Assembly: GCA_964599655.1 (NCBI GenBank)
Contig: CAZRGV010000040.1
Span: forward strand, 1 to 45,491
Source: CAZRGV01 sp964599655
GTDB taxonomy: Bacteria > Planctomycetota > Planctomycetia > Isosphaerales > Isosphaeraceae
Length of the DNA stretch: 45,491 nucleotides
Direction of reading: 5' to 3'
Every line of letters begins with the position of its first letter. The first letter of the stretch is position 1. The notes beneath the pieces were generated by a model. That model did not search any database and was not told the origin of the DNA. It saw nothing but the letters and a program-made list of their open reading frames with translations. The position numbers were made by a program, and so were the translations under genes. Below are positions 25,263 through 33,477 of the stretch, piece by piece.

Positions 25263-26264
25263 TCAAACAACCCGCCCCTCCGATCGTTCCTTTTCTCGAT
25301 CTGAGGCCGACTCGAAGAAGGGATGTCTTGCACGGAACCAGTCCACGTCGGAGGCGAGTGTCGCCACCTTGAGGAAACGCGAGGCACGACGTCGTCGATG
25401 GGCCCGGTCGAGTCGCCGCGCCTCGTCGATCTCGATGCGCTGAAACACCAGCGAATCCCCCGGCCGGGCCTGCGCCAGTCGGTCGAGATCGGCTGAAACG
25501 ACGTGCGCGATGTGCGGATAACCCCCCATCGTGCCGCAGGCCACACCCAGGATCATCGGCTGCCCGCCGGCCACCTGAATGGCTCCGGGCGCCACCGGAG
25601 TCGAGACGCGATCCGGATCACTTCGGGTTGAAACGAAGTCGGTTCCCTTCACACGCAGTCCCATCCGATCCGCGAAGCGATCGACGACAAACGACCGACC
25701 CACCAGGTCCCGAAGCAAAGAATCGTCGACGTCGGGCCCGTCCACAACGCGGATCGGTCCTTCCTCGGGATCGGGCAGAAGGAAGTCCCTGGGCCGTCGA
25801 GCCGGGCAGGACCCGGGAAGGGCCGGTAGAACGTCCCCTTCCTTGAGCGGAGTCTCACTCGAACGGCTGCCGAGAATCGGCCGCGTCTGGATGCCCCCTC
25901 CGACCGCCAGATACGCGCGAACGCCTCGGGGCGTTCCACCGATCACGAGTCGCGATCCCGCTTCAAGCGTGATCGATTGCGGGATTCGCAAACGCAAGCG
26001 CCGTCCATCGGGCGTGTGCACCTCGGCCGACATCGGCGCGCCGGCCAGGGCGATGGCCAGCGAACACGTCGCCTCGAAGGTCCCGCCAACCATGGTCAAT
26101 TCCAGCGAGGCCGCCGAGGGTTCGTTGGCCAGAAGGGCGTTGGCGAGTTGGTGCGACTCCTGGTCGAACGCCCCGGAAACCGGCACGCCCCACTCGCGAT
26201 AGCCCAACCGTCCCAGGTCTTGCACCGTGACCAACGGGCCCGGTTTGACGACCACGAATGACAC
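25263..26264 (-). CDS. pxpC: 5-oxoprolinase subunit C / biotin-dependent carboxyltransferase-fold protein
   Basis: 333 residues from GTG 26264 (M-S-F-V-V-V-K-P-G-P-L-V-T-V-Q-D). The family signature is VKPGPLVTVQDLGRLGYREWGVPVSG with AFDQESHQLANALL, followed later by GSRSSETPL and GGQPMILGVACGTMGGYPHIA. PxpC (KipA) with PxpA and PxpB forms the ATP-dependent 5-oxoprolinase that converts 5-oxoproline to glutamate. No clear Shine-Dalgarno precedes the GTG. A TTG at 26321 is an in-frame alternative but adds residues unlike the family. It is the last gene of the operon, 130 nt after pxpA. Confidence 0.9.
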   Translation of the reverse strand: MSFVVVKPGPLVTVQDLGRLGYREWGVPVSGAFDQESHQLANALLANEPSAASLELTMVGGTFEATCSLAIALAGAPMSAEVHTPDGRRLRLRIPQSITLEAGSRLVIGGTPRGVRAYLAVGGGIQTRPILGSRSSETPLKEGDVLPALPGSCPARRPRDFLLPDPEEGPIRVVDGPDVDDSLLRDLVGRSFVVDRFADRMGLRVKGTDFVSTRSDPDRVSTPVAPGAIQVAGGQPMILGVACGTMGGYPHIAHVVSADLDRLAQARPGDSLVFQRIEIDEARRLDRAHRRRRASRFLKVATLASDVDWFRARHPFFESASDREKERSEGRVV

Positions 26265-26394
26265 GCGACAACAACCGGAGCGTTCGCTCCAGCGCCTCAG
26301 ATGGAGGGAACCCGGCCACAAGACAGTGATGGTCCGCCACGACGAGTGCGCGGTCCTGTTTCACGAACTTGTTCGAACGATAGACGCTCTCGAA

Positions 26395-27120
26395 TCAATC
26401 AACCAGGAAAGGACGCTTTTCGATGTGGGCGGTCTTCAGAACGTCGAGGACCAGATCCGCCAGCGCCACGGAATGCGGATTGTCGCCGTGCAGACAAAGC
26501 GTCTCGATGCCCGAGTCGACGAGCCGGAGAATCTGCGCTTCGATCTCCTTCGGGTCCTTCAGCACCGCCCCCGGCTCGGTGCGCGGTACGAGCCGACCGT
26601 CCGTTCGATAGCGGCGGTCGGCGAAGCCTTCGGCGACGAACCGGACCCCGGCCTCGCTCGCCAGCGTTTCCACCTGCCCTCCGGACTGTCCAAGCACGGG
26701 AAGGCCGAGTTCCTTCGCGGCACGAACCACGCCGAGAGCGATGTCCGACCCGCGCTGGGCCTGATTGTACAGGGCTCCATGTGGCTTGAGGAATTGAATG
26801 CTCACGTCACACGTCGTTGCCAGTGCGGCCAAAGCCTCGACCTGCTCGAGAATCAGCCGCTGGACCTCCTCGGTCGCGATCGGCTGCTCCCGGCGGCCGA
26901 ACCCCTCCCGGTCGGGATAACCCGGATGAGCGCCGACGATCACGCCCCGACGCCGCGCCTCGCGGAGGGTTCGCTCGATCGTCTCCGGATCGCCCGCGTG
27001 GAAGCCGCAGCAAACGCTCGCCGAGCTGACGCGATCGAGCAGCAAGGCGTCCCAAGGGCAGCCTTCTCCGAGGTCGGCGTTCAGGTCGATCGAGCGACGT
27101 GGCGAGGAGGATAAATCCAT
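26395..27120 (-). CDS. pxpA: 5-oxoprolinase subunit A (LamB/YcsF family)
   Basis: 241 residues from ATG 27120. Family landmarks: SIDLNADLGEGCPWD (10-24), SVCCGFHAGDPETI, GAHPGYPDREGFGRR, LKPHGALYNQA, LPVLGQSGG, AEGFADRRYRTDGRLVPR and LCLHGDNPHSVA, all typical of LamB/YcsF metal-binding TIM barrels. The Shine-Dalgarno GAGGAA overlaps the TGA stop of the upstream rhomboid gene (27132-27134), implying coupled translation of the two. It catalyses the ring-opening part of 5-oxoproline hydrolysis together with PxpB and PxpC. Confidence 0.93.
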   Translation of the reverse strand: MDLSSSPRRSIDLNADLGEGCPWDALLLDRVSSASVCCGFHAGDPETIERTLREARRRGVIVGAHPGYPDREGFGRREQPIATEEVQRLILEQVEALAALATTCDVSIQFLKPHGALYNQAQRGSDIALGVVRAAKELGLPVLGQSGGQVETLASEAGVRFVAEGFADRRYRTDGRLVPRTEPGAVLKDPKEIEAQILRLVDSGIETLCLHGDNPHSVALADLVLDVLKTAHIEKRPFLVD

Positions 27121-27131
27121 AGAAATGTTCC

Positions 27132-28340
27132 TCAATAGTCTTCCTCCAGTTCCAGCACGCCATCCTCGACCATCTGGTTGGCTTGCCGGAGGAGCTGCCG
27201 ACGGATCGGTTCGAGATCCTCGGGCAAGGCCCCTTCGGGAATCTCGCTGAGCACGCGAAGCGCGTGGGCGGGTCGCTGACGATCTCGCAGGAGCACCTGG
27301 GCCAGCTTGAGTCGCATCCGCTGGGCTCGCTCGGGAAAGCGACGGCAATAAACCGACATCCACGACACCGACGCCGCGAAGGCCCGCTGCGCGTGCATCG
27401 CCTTGATGAGGCTGAGAAGCTCCGGCTCCGAAGGCCAGCCCGGCAGGGTTCTCGCCGACTTGTCGAAGGCGGCCAGAGCACTGTCGAAATCCCCCATCTC
27501 GACGAGTTCCCGAACCTTGTTGACCGCCGCGGCGGCCTTTTCCTCGGTCGAGATCGAGACAGCCTCGCCCTGGCTCGAATCGCGCTTCCGGCGCGTTTTC
27601 CGGCCTGCCTTCTCGCGAGCCAGTCGCTCGCCCCGCTTCTTCCATTCCTGGCCAAGTCGCTTCCGCTTGGCCATCAGGGAATACATATCCCAGCCTTCGC
27701 AATCAACCCAGTTCTGCTTGACCATGAGCGTGCCGAGCAGAAACCCCCAGATCGCGCCGGAGAGATGGCCCAGCGAGCTGACGAACGAGAGCCCGGTCAT
27801 CCTGGCCAGGACCAGCCAGAGGACTTCCATGCCAACGTAAAAAAGCGAAAGCGCGACAATCGAAAGCTCCCAGGTGAACACAAAGATCCGGTAGAACGAG
27901 CTCAGGATCACGTGGCACGTAATCTCGTTCTTGGGAGCCCAGACCAGGCACAAGGTCATCAGCCCGTAAACCTCGGCCGAGGCCCCCAAGGCGTGGCCCT
28001 CCTTCGCTCCCAGCATCAGCGACTGCACCAGGGCCCCGTGAGCCAGGCCGATCCCGAGGTAGAGGAGGAGGAACCGGAAGAAGCCGAGCTTTCCCTCGAC
28101 GATCATCCCAAACGCCCAGAGGAAGATCATGTTGCCGATCAGGTGCCCCGGACCGATGTGGAGGAAGTTGTGCGTGACCCACTGCAACGGATGCAAACCG
28201 CTGCCGAGCGCCAGGGTCCATTCCTCACCGACCACGCCGCTGCTTTCGCCTACGAACGCCAGGATATTGATCACAATGATCGATCCCGTGGCGATGGGCC
28301 AGTGATAGATCGGCGCGTCCGTTCCCCAGGGAATCAACAC
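27132..28340 (-). CDS. Rhomboid-family intramembrane serine protease with soluble TPR-like C-terminus
   Basis: 402 residues from GTG 28340, with GAGAGGAG 6 nt upstream. Six or so membrane helices lie within residues 12-207. The rhomboid active site is complete: H57NFLH...GHLIGNM with Asn70, GASAEVYG with Ser121, and GHLSG with His192. After the last helix come a basic, charged linker (about 215-265: KRKRLGQEWKKRGERLAREK) and a helical C-terminal domain of about 130 residues with TPR-like repeats (SALAAFDKSARTLPGWPSEPELL). This domain is likely cytosolic and may bind substrates or partners. The gene lies between pxpB and pxpA in the same operon, 58 nt after pxpB and coupled to pxpA, an unexpected position. 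Confidence 0.88.
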   Translation of the reverse strand: MLIPWGTDAPIYHWPIATGSIIVINILAFVGESSGVVGEEWTLALGSGLHPLQWVTHNFLHIGPGHLIGNMIFLWAFGMIVEGKLGFFRFLLLYLGIGLAHGALVQSLMLGAKEGHALGASAEVYGLMTLCLVWAPKNEITCHVILSSFYRIFVFTWELSIVALSLFYVGMEVLWLVLARMTGLSFVSSLGHLSGAIWGFLLGTLMVKQNWVDCEGWDMYSLMAKRKRLGQEWKKRGERLAREKAGRKTRRKRDSSQGEAVSISTEEKAAAAVNKVRELVEMGDFDSALAAFDKSARTLPGWPSEPELLSLIKAMHAQRAFAASVSWMSVYCRRFPERAQRMRLKLAQVLLRDRQRPAHALRVLSEIPEGALPEDLEPIRRQLLRQANQMVEDGVLELEEDY

Positions 28341-28398
28341 GTTCGACTCCTCTCAACCCGTCTCCATCGACGGGTCGGCTGGTTCCGCTCCGGAATTC

Positions 28399-29088
28399 TC
28401 AAGGGTCGTTTTGAACCATCGTCCCGCGTTGTGGCGTCTCGAGAAGTTCGCCCGTTCGCTCGCGATATTCCTCCTCGCCGATGGGAACAAACCGGATTCG
28501 ATCACCGGAGCGGATCGGGAAATACGCTTGATCCAGGTCGACGATCCGAAGGGGCGTCCGGCCGATCAGGTGCCAACCTCCCGGCGACTCCTTCGGATAA
28601 ACGCCGGTTTGACGACCCGCGATCGCCACCGATCCCGGAGGGACTTTGGTCCTCGGAGATTCCCGCCTGGAAAGGCCGCTCAGCTCGGGCGGCAAGTAGC
28701 CGCAGTATGGAAATCCCGGTAAGAATCCGATCGCGAAGACCGTGTACTCGCGACTCGCATGATGCTCGACCACCGCCTCGCGTGTCAGACCGAGTCGTTG
28801 CGCGACTTCGTCCAGATCGTCCCCATCATAAAGGACCGGCAACGGAACGAGTGGGCCCGAGGATTCGGGCTTGCTCGCATAGCCAAGTCCTTTCAGCCAT
28901 CGTTCCAGGTCCGACAATTCGACACGTTCGGGATCCGCGAACACCGCGGCCGAAGCGTATGCGAGAACAACGTCGAGCACGCCGGGCCATCGCCTCGACC
29001 GCACGGTCCGGGCCCAGTTTCGAGCGTCTCGCTCACTGGCGAACCTGGCGAGGAACGCGCGATCACCCAGGGGGGAAAGGTGGATCAC
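28399..29088 (-). CDS. pxpB: 5-oxoprolinase subunit B (KipI/allophanate hydrolase subunit 1 family)
   Basis: 229 residues from GTG 29088. The C-terminal half carries the family core: TVFAIGFLPGFPYCGYLPPEL, then SPRTKVPPGSVAIAGRQTGVYPKESPGGWHLIGRTP. The N-terminal half (LSPLGDRAFLARF) is the usual KipI entry. It partners PxpC in the phosphotransfer and decyclisation steps of 5-oxoprolinase. The GTG start overlaps the TGA of the upstream AhpD-like gene by 4 nt (GTGA), so its translation probably depends on ribosomes that reach that stop. Confidence 0.92.
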   Translation of the reverse strand: MIHLSPLGDRAFLARFASERDARNWARTVRSRRWPGVLDVVLAYASAAVFADPERVELSDLERWLKGLGYASKPESSGPLVPLPVLYDGDDLDEVAQRLGLTREAVVEHHASREYTVFAIGFLPGFPYCGYLPPELSGLSRRESPRTKVPPGSVAIAGRQTGVYPKESPGGWHLIGRTPLRIVDLDQAYFPIRSGDRIRFVPIGEEEYRERTGELLETPQRGTMVQNDP

Positions 29089-29696
29089 GTCGCGTCTCCT
29101 TCGCCGGCCTGGGCAGGCTCGCCGCCTCGAGGCGGCGGGGAATCAAAGTAGTGCGGGTCCTCCAGGCCGAAGGCGTCGGCCACTCGGTTGAAAAAGGCAA
29201 AAAGCGCGGTGATGTAGACGCACTCGGCGATTTGAGGATCCGTCCAGCCGACGCGTCTCAGACGTTCCACATCCTCGTCGGTCGTTCGATACGCTTGCTG
29301 AGTGACAAGTTTGACGAACTCCAGCAACGCTCGTTCGGCCGGCTCGAGCCCCGCGGCGTCGAGATCGGCCCGCGAAAGGGCGGTCTGAAGCGAAGGGTCG
29401 GCATCCTGCAACTGCAGGAAGAAGGCATGGCTCCCGGTTCAGTACGGGCAACGGTTCAAGGCCGAGACATACGTCGCGATCATCTCCTTGAGCCGTCTCG
29501 TCAGGTGGCCCTCCGAAAAATGGACCCGGTTCGACATCGCGATCACGTCCCGAAGAAAGTCGGGCCGAAGGCTGAAACATTTGAGAATGCCTGGAATCTC
29601 CGGACGGCCCGGATTCGCCGCCATCCATTCCTGGTAAACCTCGGCGGCCTCGCCCGAGGCGTCCGACTCCTGAATCCATCGAATTCGCGCCATCAT
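29085..29696 (-). CDS. AhpD-like peroxidase, candidate selenoprotein with in-frame TGA at the peroxidatic position
   Basis: One frame of 203 residues from ATG 29696, crossed once by TGA at 29441-29439 (codon 86). Before it: a carboxymuconolactone-decarboxylase/peroxidase-related N-terminus (RIRWIQESDASGEAAEVYQE) and KEMIATYVSALNRCPY. After it: TGSHAFFLQLQDADP, then an intact 108-residue remainder with ALLEFVKLVTQQAYRTTDEDV and ITALFAFFNRVADAFGL. The motif is C-P-Y-(TGA)-T-G-S-H, exactly C-x-x-C-x3-H with TGA in place of the second Cys. That Cys is the peroxide-reactive residue in M. tuberculosis AhpD. A hairpin fitting a bacterial SECIS follows. The stop overlaps pxpB by 4 nt. Selenocysteine is inferred; a nonsense mutation or sequencing error is the alternative. 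Confidence 0.72.
29404..29419 (-). promoter_or_regulatory. Putative bacterial SECIS hairpin after the in-frame TGA
   Basis: On the minus strand TCCTGC and GCAGGA form a 6-bp stem around the loop AGTT, starting 19 nt after the TGA, with the apical loop 25 nt after it. As I recall the bacterial SECIS consensus, the apical loop lies about 16-37 nt from the UGA and carries a G in its first two positions; both fit. The stem is short, so the structure is suggestive only. Confidence 0.45.
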
Positions 29697-29797
29697 TCAC
29701 CCCAGCCATGTTATCATGGAAAAAGAGGCCAGTGATCGCGGCTTGGCCGATCTGGGTCATTGTCCCCTTCATGATATCGGTTTCGGGGAGGCTCATC
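29697..29797. promoter_or_regulatory. Divergent promoter region of the peroxidase/pxp operon
   Basis: 101 nt between the starts of two diverging genes must contain both promoters. A short inverted repeat CCATG-TTAT-CATGG lies at 29706-29719, ten bases from the peroxidase ATG, where a repressor or RNA hairpin could act. No clear -35/-10 pair is visible. Confidence 0.35.
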
Positions 29798-30973
29798 ATG
29801 CTGGTCGCGTGGACGCTCGGCTTTCTCGGGCTGACGGCGGGGACGATCCCAGGTTCGACGGCGGACGCGGTGACGCTTCGCGATGGGACCTTGGTTCTCG
29901 GGGAAGTCCTTGATCCGTCATCGCGTGGTAAGCTCCTCATGGTCGTCCGTCGAGCCTGGGCCGAATCGGAACTTCCCGATCGAGCCAAAACCTGGCGCGC
30001 CGCGGAGGCGCCCTGGATGAAGCGTGCCCGCGCCGAACGCCTCGCACGGCTCGAAGCCTGGCGTCGGGAACGGTCGATGGCCCTCGGGGGCGACGCCGCG
30101 CCAGAGGATTCCATCCTCCGCTGGCTTGACGGTGAGATCGAGCACCTCAAACGCATCGGTCCCGATGACGACCTGCCTCGCCTCATGATGGTGGCCCTCG
30201 ACCCGCGGGACGTGAAGTCGGTCGCGAAACGGCCGAATGCCGAGTCCCGGTTGCTCCGGCTCGGCTGGCGGGCGAACTTCGAGAACGTCGAGACGATGCC
30301 CGCCAACGACCTGAAATCCGCGCTCGAAGGCCGGAACTTCGACGTCAACAGCAACGCCCCCGTGGCGATCGATGACCTCCTGCCCACGCCGATTGAAAAC
30401 GAGACCCGATGGCGAGCGCGTCGAGCCGCGACCGAGGTCCTTCAGGACAACGGCCTTCGACTGATTCGCTATCAAGGTCTGGTCCTCCCCGAGGGGACCC
30501 CCGGCGAGGCCATCGACGCGACGGCCGCTCTCTCGGGGCTGGTGGGTTCGCTGCTGGGCGATCAGCCGGCCATTGATCCCTTGTTGGCCCGGCTCCGGGG
30601 ATTTGCCGCGAAGGGGAACGTCGGCGCGGTCGTCACGAGCCTGGAGATGGCCCCCGACTTTTCCAGCGTCCGGGTCGAGACGACCCTTCTCGTTCGGACC
30701 GGCCCCGATCGCTGGCAACCGGCCGCGACGCGAGCGTCGACGATCCGACCTGACCAGCTCCAGCCCAACGCGGGCGAGCCCCTCACCGCCGACCCGCAAG
30801 TCAAGGCGGTCTTCGGCCTGTTCGAAGGTCTGGGGCTTGCCGAGATCTCGCCCGAGTTGAAGCAGCGCAGCCTGAACATGGGCGCGGCCACCCAGAAAGC
30901 CCTCGGCCAGGCTCGAACCGCGCTCCAGCACGATCTCGATGCCCTCACGCTGCCGGTCGGAGCCCCTCGGTAA
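29798..30973 (+). CDS. Hypothetical secreted protein
   Basis: 391 residues from ATG 29798, chosen for GGGGAG 6-7 nt upstream and because it opens a signal peptide (MLVAWTLGFLGLTAGTIPGSTADA). Immediately after cleavage comes AVTLRDGTLVLGEV, a short beta motif often seen at the start of planctomycete secreted proteins. A highly charged, helical Arg/Glu stretch follows (about 45-110, e.g. MKRARAERLARLEAWRRERS), then a mixed alpha/beta region with no motif I know. It is divergent from the peroxidase/pxp operon. I give no function. Confidence 0.75.
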   Translation: MLVAWTLGFLGLTAGTIPGSTADAVTLRDGTLVLGEVLDPSSRGKLLMVVRRAWAESELPDRAKTWRAAEAPWMKRARAERLARLEAWRRERSMALGGDAAPEDSILRWLDGEIEHLKRIGPDDDLPRLMMVALDPRDVKSVAKRPNAESRLLRLGWRANFENVETMPANDLKSALEGRNFDVNSNAPVAIDDLLPTPIENETRWRARRAATEVLQDNGLRLIRYQGLVLPEGTPGEAIDATAALSGLVGSLLGDQPAIDPLLARLRGFAAKGNVGAVVTSLEMAPDFSSVRVETTLLVRTGPDRWQPAATRASTIRPDQLQPNAGEPLTADPQVKAVFGLFEGLGLAEISPELKQRSLNMGAATQKALGQARTALQHDLDALTLPVGAPR

Positions 30974-30996
30974 CCCAGTTCTCCCATGAGTTCCGG

Positions 30997-32484
30997 TCAG
31001 TCGCCCTCGATCGGCCTCGAACTCGCTCGTCCATCCAGGCGGACCAGGCGCAAGCCGTAAAAGTTCGTGATGCTCCCTTGATCCTCAATCCAGCGGCGAG
31101 GCAGCCTGGCGACCGGCCGGCCGTTGCGAAGGCCAACGGCGAGCCAGACGGTTTGCCCCGGTTCCTCGGCCCTTCGAACGACGTCGGGAGACACCGAGGC
31201 GGCCGGATAAACCTCGACCGTCGAGCCAAGGTAGTACCGCGCCGCCTCGACCTCGCGAGACCACCGAGGATCTTCCGAGAAGACGACGACGGTCCGCCTC
31301 TCGGTTGGCTCGGCGAGAATGGCCTTCGACGCGGCTCGCCAGTCGGCCTTCAAGTCAGGAGCGTACACATGAGACTGGAGCAACGCCATCGAGAGTATCA
31401 GTCCCACCGAAGCCAACGGCAGGCTCGCCGCTCGGGGAAGCCTGGCCAGCCCTTGCGCTAGCAAGAGCAGATAGGCCGGACCGATGAAGAGCGTGTAACG
31501 TGTTTGGCCGAAGATCGGGTGCGACACCACCGAGTAGCCGTAGAGCAACAAGGGAGGAACGAGGAACCAGATCAGGACCGCCCGTCGCGCTGCGGGGAAC
31601 GTCGGTTGAGGGGCGTCGGATCTTCCCGATCGGCACGTCAACCCGAACACGATCAGGGCCAAACAGACCAACAGCGCCCAGCGATTGCCGCCGACGAATC
31701 CGATCGGCAGGCCGATCAAGTATCGGATCGCCAGCCACTGGCTCGAGCTGATGTCCGGCGGATGATCCAGATAGTGAGTCAGCCAGGGGGCGACCATGAC
31801 CCCGAGAACCAGGTGGATCACCAGCCAGCTCCTGGCGTTGAGGCACGACGTCGGGCGAATGCTCCAGTAGGCCATCCCAAGCGCGATGATCATCAATAAC
31901 CCGAGTGGATGGGAATAGGCCAGCGCCCCGAGGACAAGGACGTAAAGCCCCTGCTTCCACCACGGCGCGCCTCGCGCGAACGAGAGCAGCAGCCACCAGG
32001 CCAGGCAGGACACCAGGACCAGCCAGGCGTACATCCGGGCTTCCCGGGAGTACAGAACCAGCCAGGGGCTGACGGCCGAGAGCCAGGCCGCCCAGAGTCC
32101 GGTCGGAAGGTCGAAGCCCTGACGGCCGATCTCGAAGATCAACAGGACGGTGAGCACCCCGCAAACCGCGCTGAGGGATCGACCGGAGGTCTCGGACGGA
32201 CCGAACACCGCCAGCCAGCCCTGAAGCACGAGCGGATGCAGCGGCGCTCGTGTCGCGTCGGTCTTCAGGAGCGAAGGGACCAGGCGGATCGGGTCGGGCT
32301 GGAGGGCCAGCCGCATCGAGACGACCTCGTCGAACCAGAGGCTCAAGCGGCCCAGCTCGACGAATCGCAAGCCCGCCGCCAACGTCACGATGAGAGCCAG
32401 TCCCACGACGGGCAGCCAACGTGAGCGACCCGGGCGGGCCGGTTCCTCGGTGGCAACGGAGTGAGGTTGAGCCATCCGCGGCAT
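30997..32484 (-). CDS. Membrane glycosyltransferase, GT39/ArnT-like
   Basis: 495 residues from ATG 32484 (AGGA 8 nt upstream). About 10-11 membrane helices fill residues 25-400. The first extracytoplasmic loop has the GT-C catalytic acidic pair LWFDEV (Asp52, Glu53), and SREARMYAW after the fourth helix is the conserved second motif of this family. A soluble C-terminal domain (about 400-495) has RTVVVFSEDPRWSREVEAARYYL. These enzymes transfer sugars from polyprenyl-phosphate donors to lipids or proteins on the outer face of the membrane. The acceptor is unknown. It is divergent from fabI, with 88 nt between the starts. Confidence 0.85.
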   Translation of the reverse strand: MPRMAQPHSVATEEPARPGRSRWLPVVGLALIVTLAAGLRFVELGRLSLWFDEVVSMRLALQPDPIRLVPSLLKTDATRAPLHPLVLQGWLAVFGPSETSGRSLSAVCGVLTVLLIFEIGRQGFDLPTGLWAAWLSAVSPWLVLYSREARMYAWLVLVSCLAWWLLLSFARGAPWWKQGLYVLVLGALAYSHPLGLLMIIALGMAYWSIRPTSCLNARSWLVIHLVLGVMVAPWLTHYLDHPPDISSSQWLAIRYLIGLPIGFVGGNRWALLVCLALIVFGLTCRSGRSDAPQPTFPAARRAVLIWFLVPPLLLYGYSVVSHPIFGQTRYTLFIGPAYLLLLAQGLARLPRAASLPLASVGLILSMALLQSHVYAPDLKADWRAASKAILAEPTERRTVVVFSEDPRWSREVEAARYYLGSTVEVYPAASVSPDVVRRAEEPGQTVWLAVGLRNGRPVARLPRRWIEDQGSITNFYGLRLVRLDGRASSRPIEGD

Positions 32485-32572
32485 GTCGCTATCCTGTGGC
32501 GTGGCTTGGTCCTGGAGGTTGTCGCCTCCGGGTTTCCCTGGTTTCGTCCCGGGTTGCGAAGGGGTCGGTCCG

Positions 32573-33379
32573 ATGGGTTTGTTCACCGGTAAGAAGGGAC
32601 TGGTCCTGGGCGTCGCCAACGACTATAGCATCGCCTGGGCGATCAGTCGGAAGTTGCTCGACGAAGGGGCCGATGTCGGCTTCACGCACCTGCCCGGCGA
32701 GAAGATGGAGCGCCGTGTCCGCAAGGTCGTACCCGCCGAGAGCAAGCTGATCACTCCGTGCGACGTCTCGAAAGACGAGGACGTCGCGCGGGTCTTCAAC
32801 GAGGCGAAGCAGACCTACGGCTCGCTCGACTTCGTGCTCCACTCGATCGCGTTCGCTCCGATCGAGGATCTCAAATGCCCCTACGTCAACGCAAGCCGGG
32901 AGGGATTCAAAACGGCGATGGACATCAGCGTGTATTCGCTGGTGGTCGTCGCCCGGAACGCCGCCGAGTGCATGCCGGAAGGCGGCTCGATCGTGACCCT
33001 GACCTACTTCGGTGGCGAACGGGTCGTCTCGGGGTATAACCTGATGGGCGTTTGCAAGTCGGCGCTCGACATGTCGGTCCGCTACCTGGCCTACGACCTG
33101 GGGCCGAAGAAGATCCGGGTCAACGCCGTCTCGGCGGGTCCGGTCAAGACACTGGCCGCCTCGGCGGTGGGCGACTCCGACAAGCTCGCCGGGCTCTACG
33201 AGGCGGTATCGCCAATGGGCCGCAACATCGATCGCGACGAGGTCGGCTCGGCCGGCATGTTCCTGCTGTCGGACCTCGCCAGCGGAATCACGGGCGAGAT
33301 TCTGCACGTCGATTGCGGTTACAATATCATGGGTTCCCCCGGTCGCGCCATCGAGGCGGCCAAGGAAGGGAAGGTCTGA
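32573..33379 (+). CDS. fabI: Enoyl-[acyl-carrier-protein] reductase (NADH)
   Basis: 268 residues from ATG 32573, with AAGGGG about 9 nt upstream. It catalyses the last reductive step in each fatty-acid elongation cycle. Cofactor site: GLVLGVANDYSIAWAI (9-24). Catalytic residues are Tyr145 (TYFGGERV), Tyr155 and Lys162 (YNLMGVCK, the Y-x6-K pattern specific to FabI), each one position lower than in E. coli. The C-terminal VNAVSAGPVKTLAASAV and HVDCGYNIMG blocks are also typical. Upstream in-frame codons to 32483 overlap the promoter region of the glycosyltransferase and are not coding. Confidence 0.96.
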   Translation: MGLFTGKKGLVLGVANDYSIAWAISRKLLDEGADVGFTHLPGEKMERRVRKVVPAESKLITPCDVSKDEDVARVFNEAKQTYGSLDFVLHSIAFAPIEDLKCPYVNASREGFKTAMDISVYSLVVVARNAAECMPEGGSIVTLTYFGGERVVSGYNLMGVCKSALDMSVRYLAYDLGPKKIRVNAVSAGPVKTLAASAVGDSDKLAGLYEAVSPMGRNIDRDEVGSAGMFLLSDLASGITGEILHVDCGYNIMGSPGRAIEAAKEGKV

Positions 33380-33477
33380 CGGACCATCACGTCGAACACG
33401 TTCTGGCGGTCGGACGCCTTGACACTTCGTCATGTCTAGGTTCCACCGTGCCTCGCCGTCCTGTCCGGGAAGGGTCC

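Noticed and set aside
29085..29411. A separate short gene starting at TTG 29411
   Set aside because: It is the C-terminal half of the AhpD-like protein, in the same frame as the part before the TGA, and has no ribosome site of its own.
29706..29719. CCATG-TTAT-CATGG as a Fur/PerR box
   Set aside because: Only five bases per arm match a dyad and the known box consensus is not met; kept only as an unassigned dyad.
27183..29735. An 850-codon plus-strand frame over the rhomboid, pxpB and peroxidase genes
   Set aside because: Shadow frame without a start context or motifs; it also mirrors the codon pattern of three well-identified genes.
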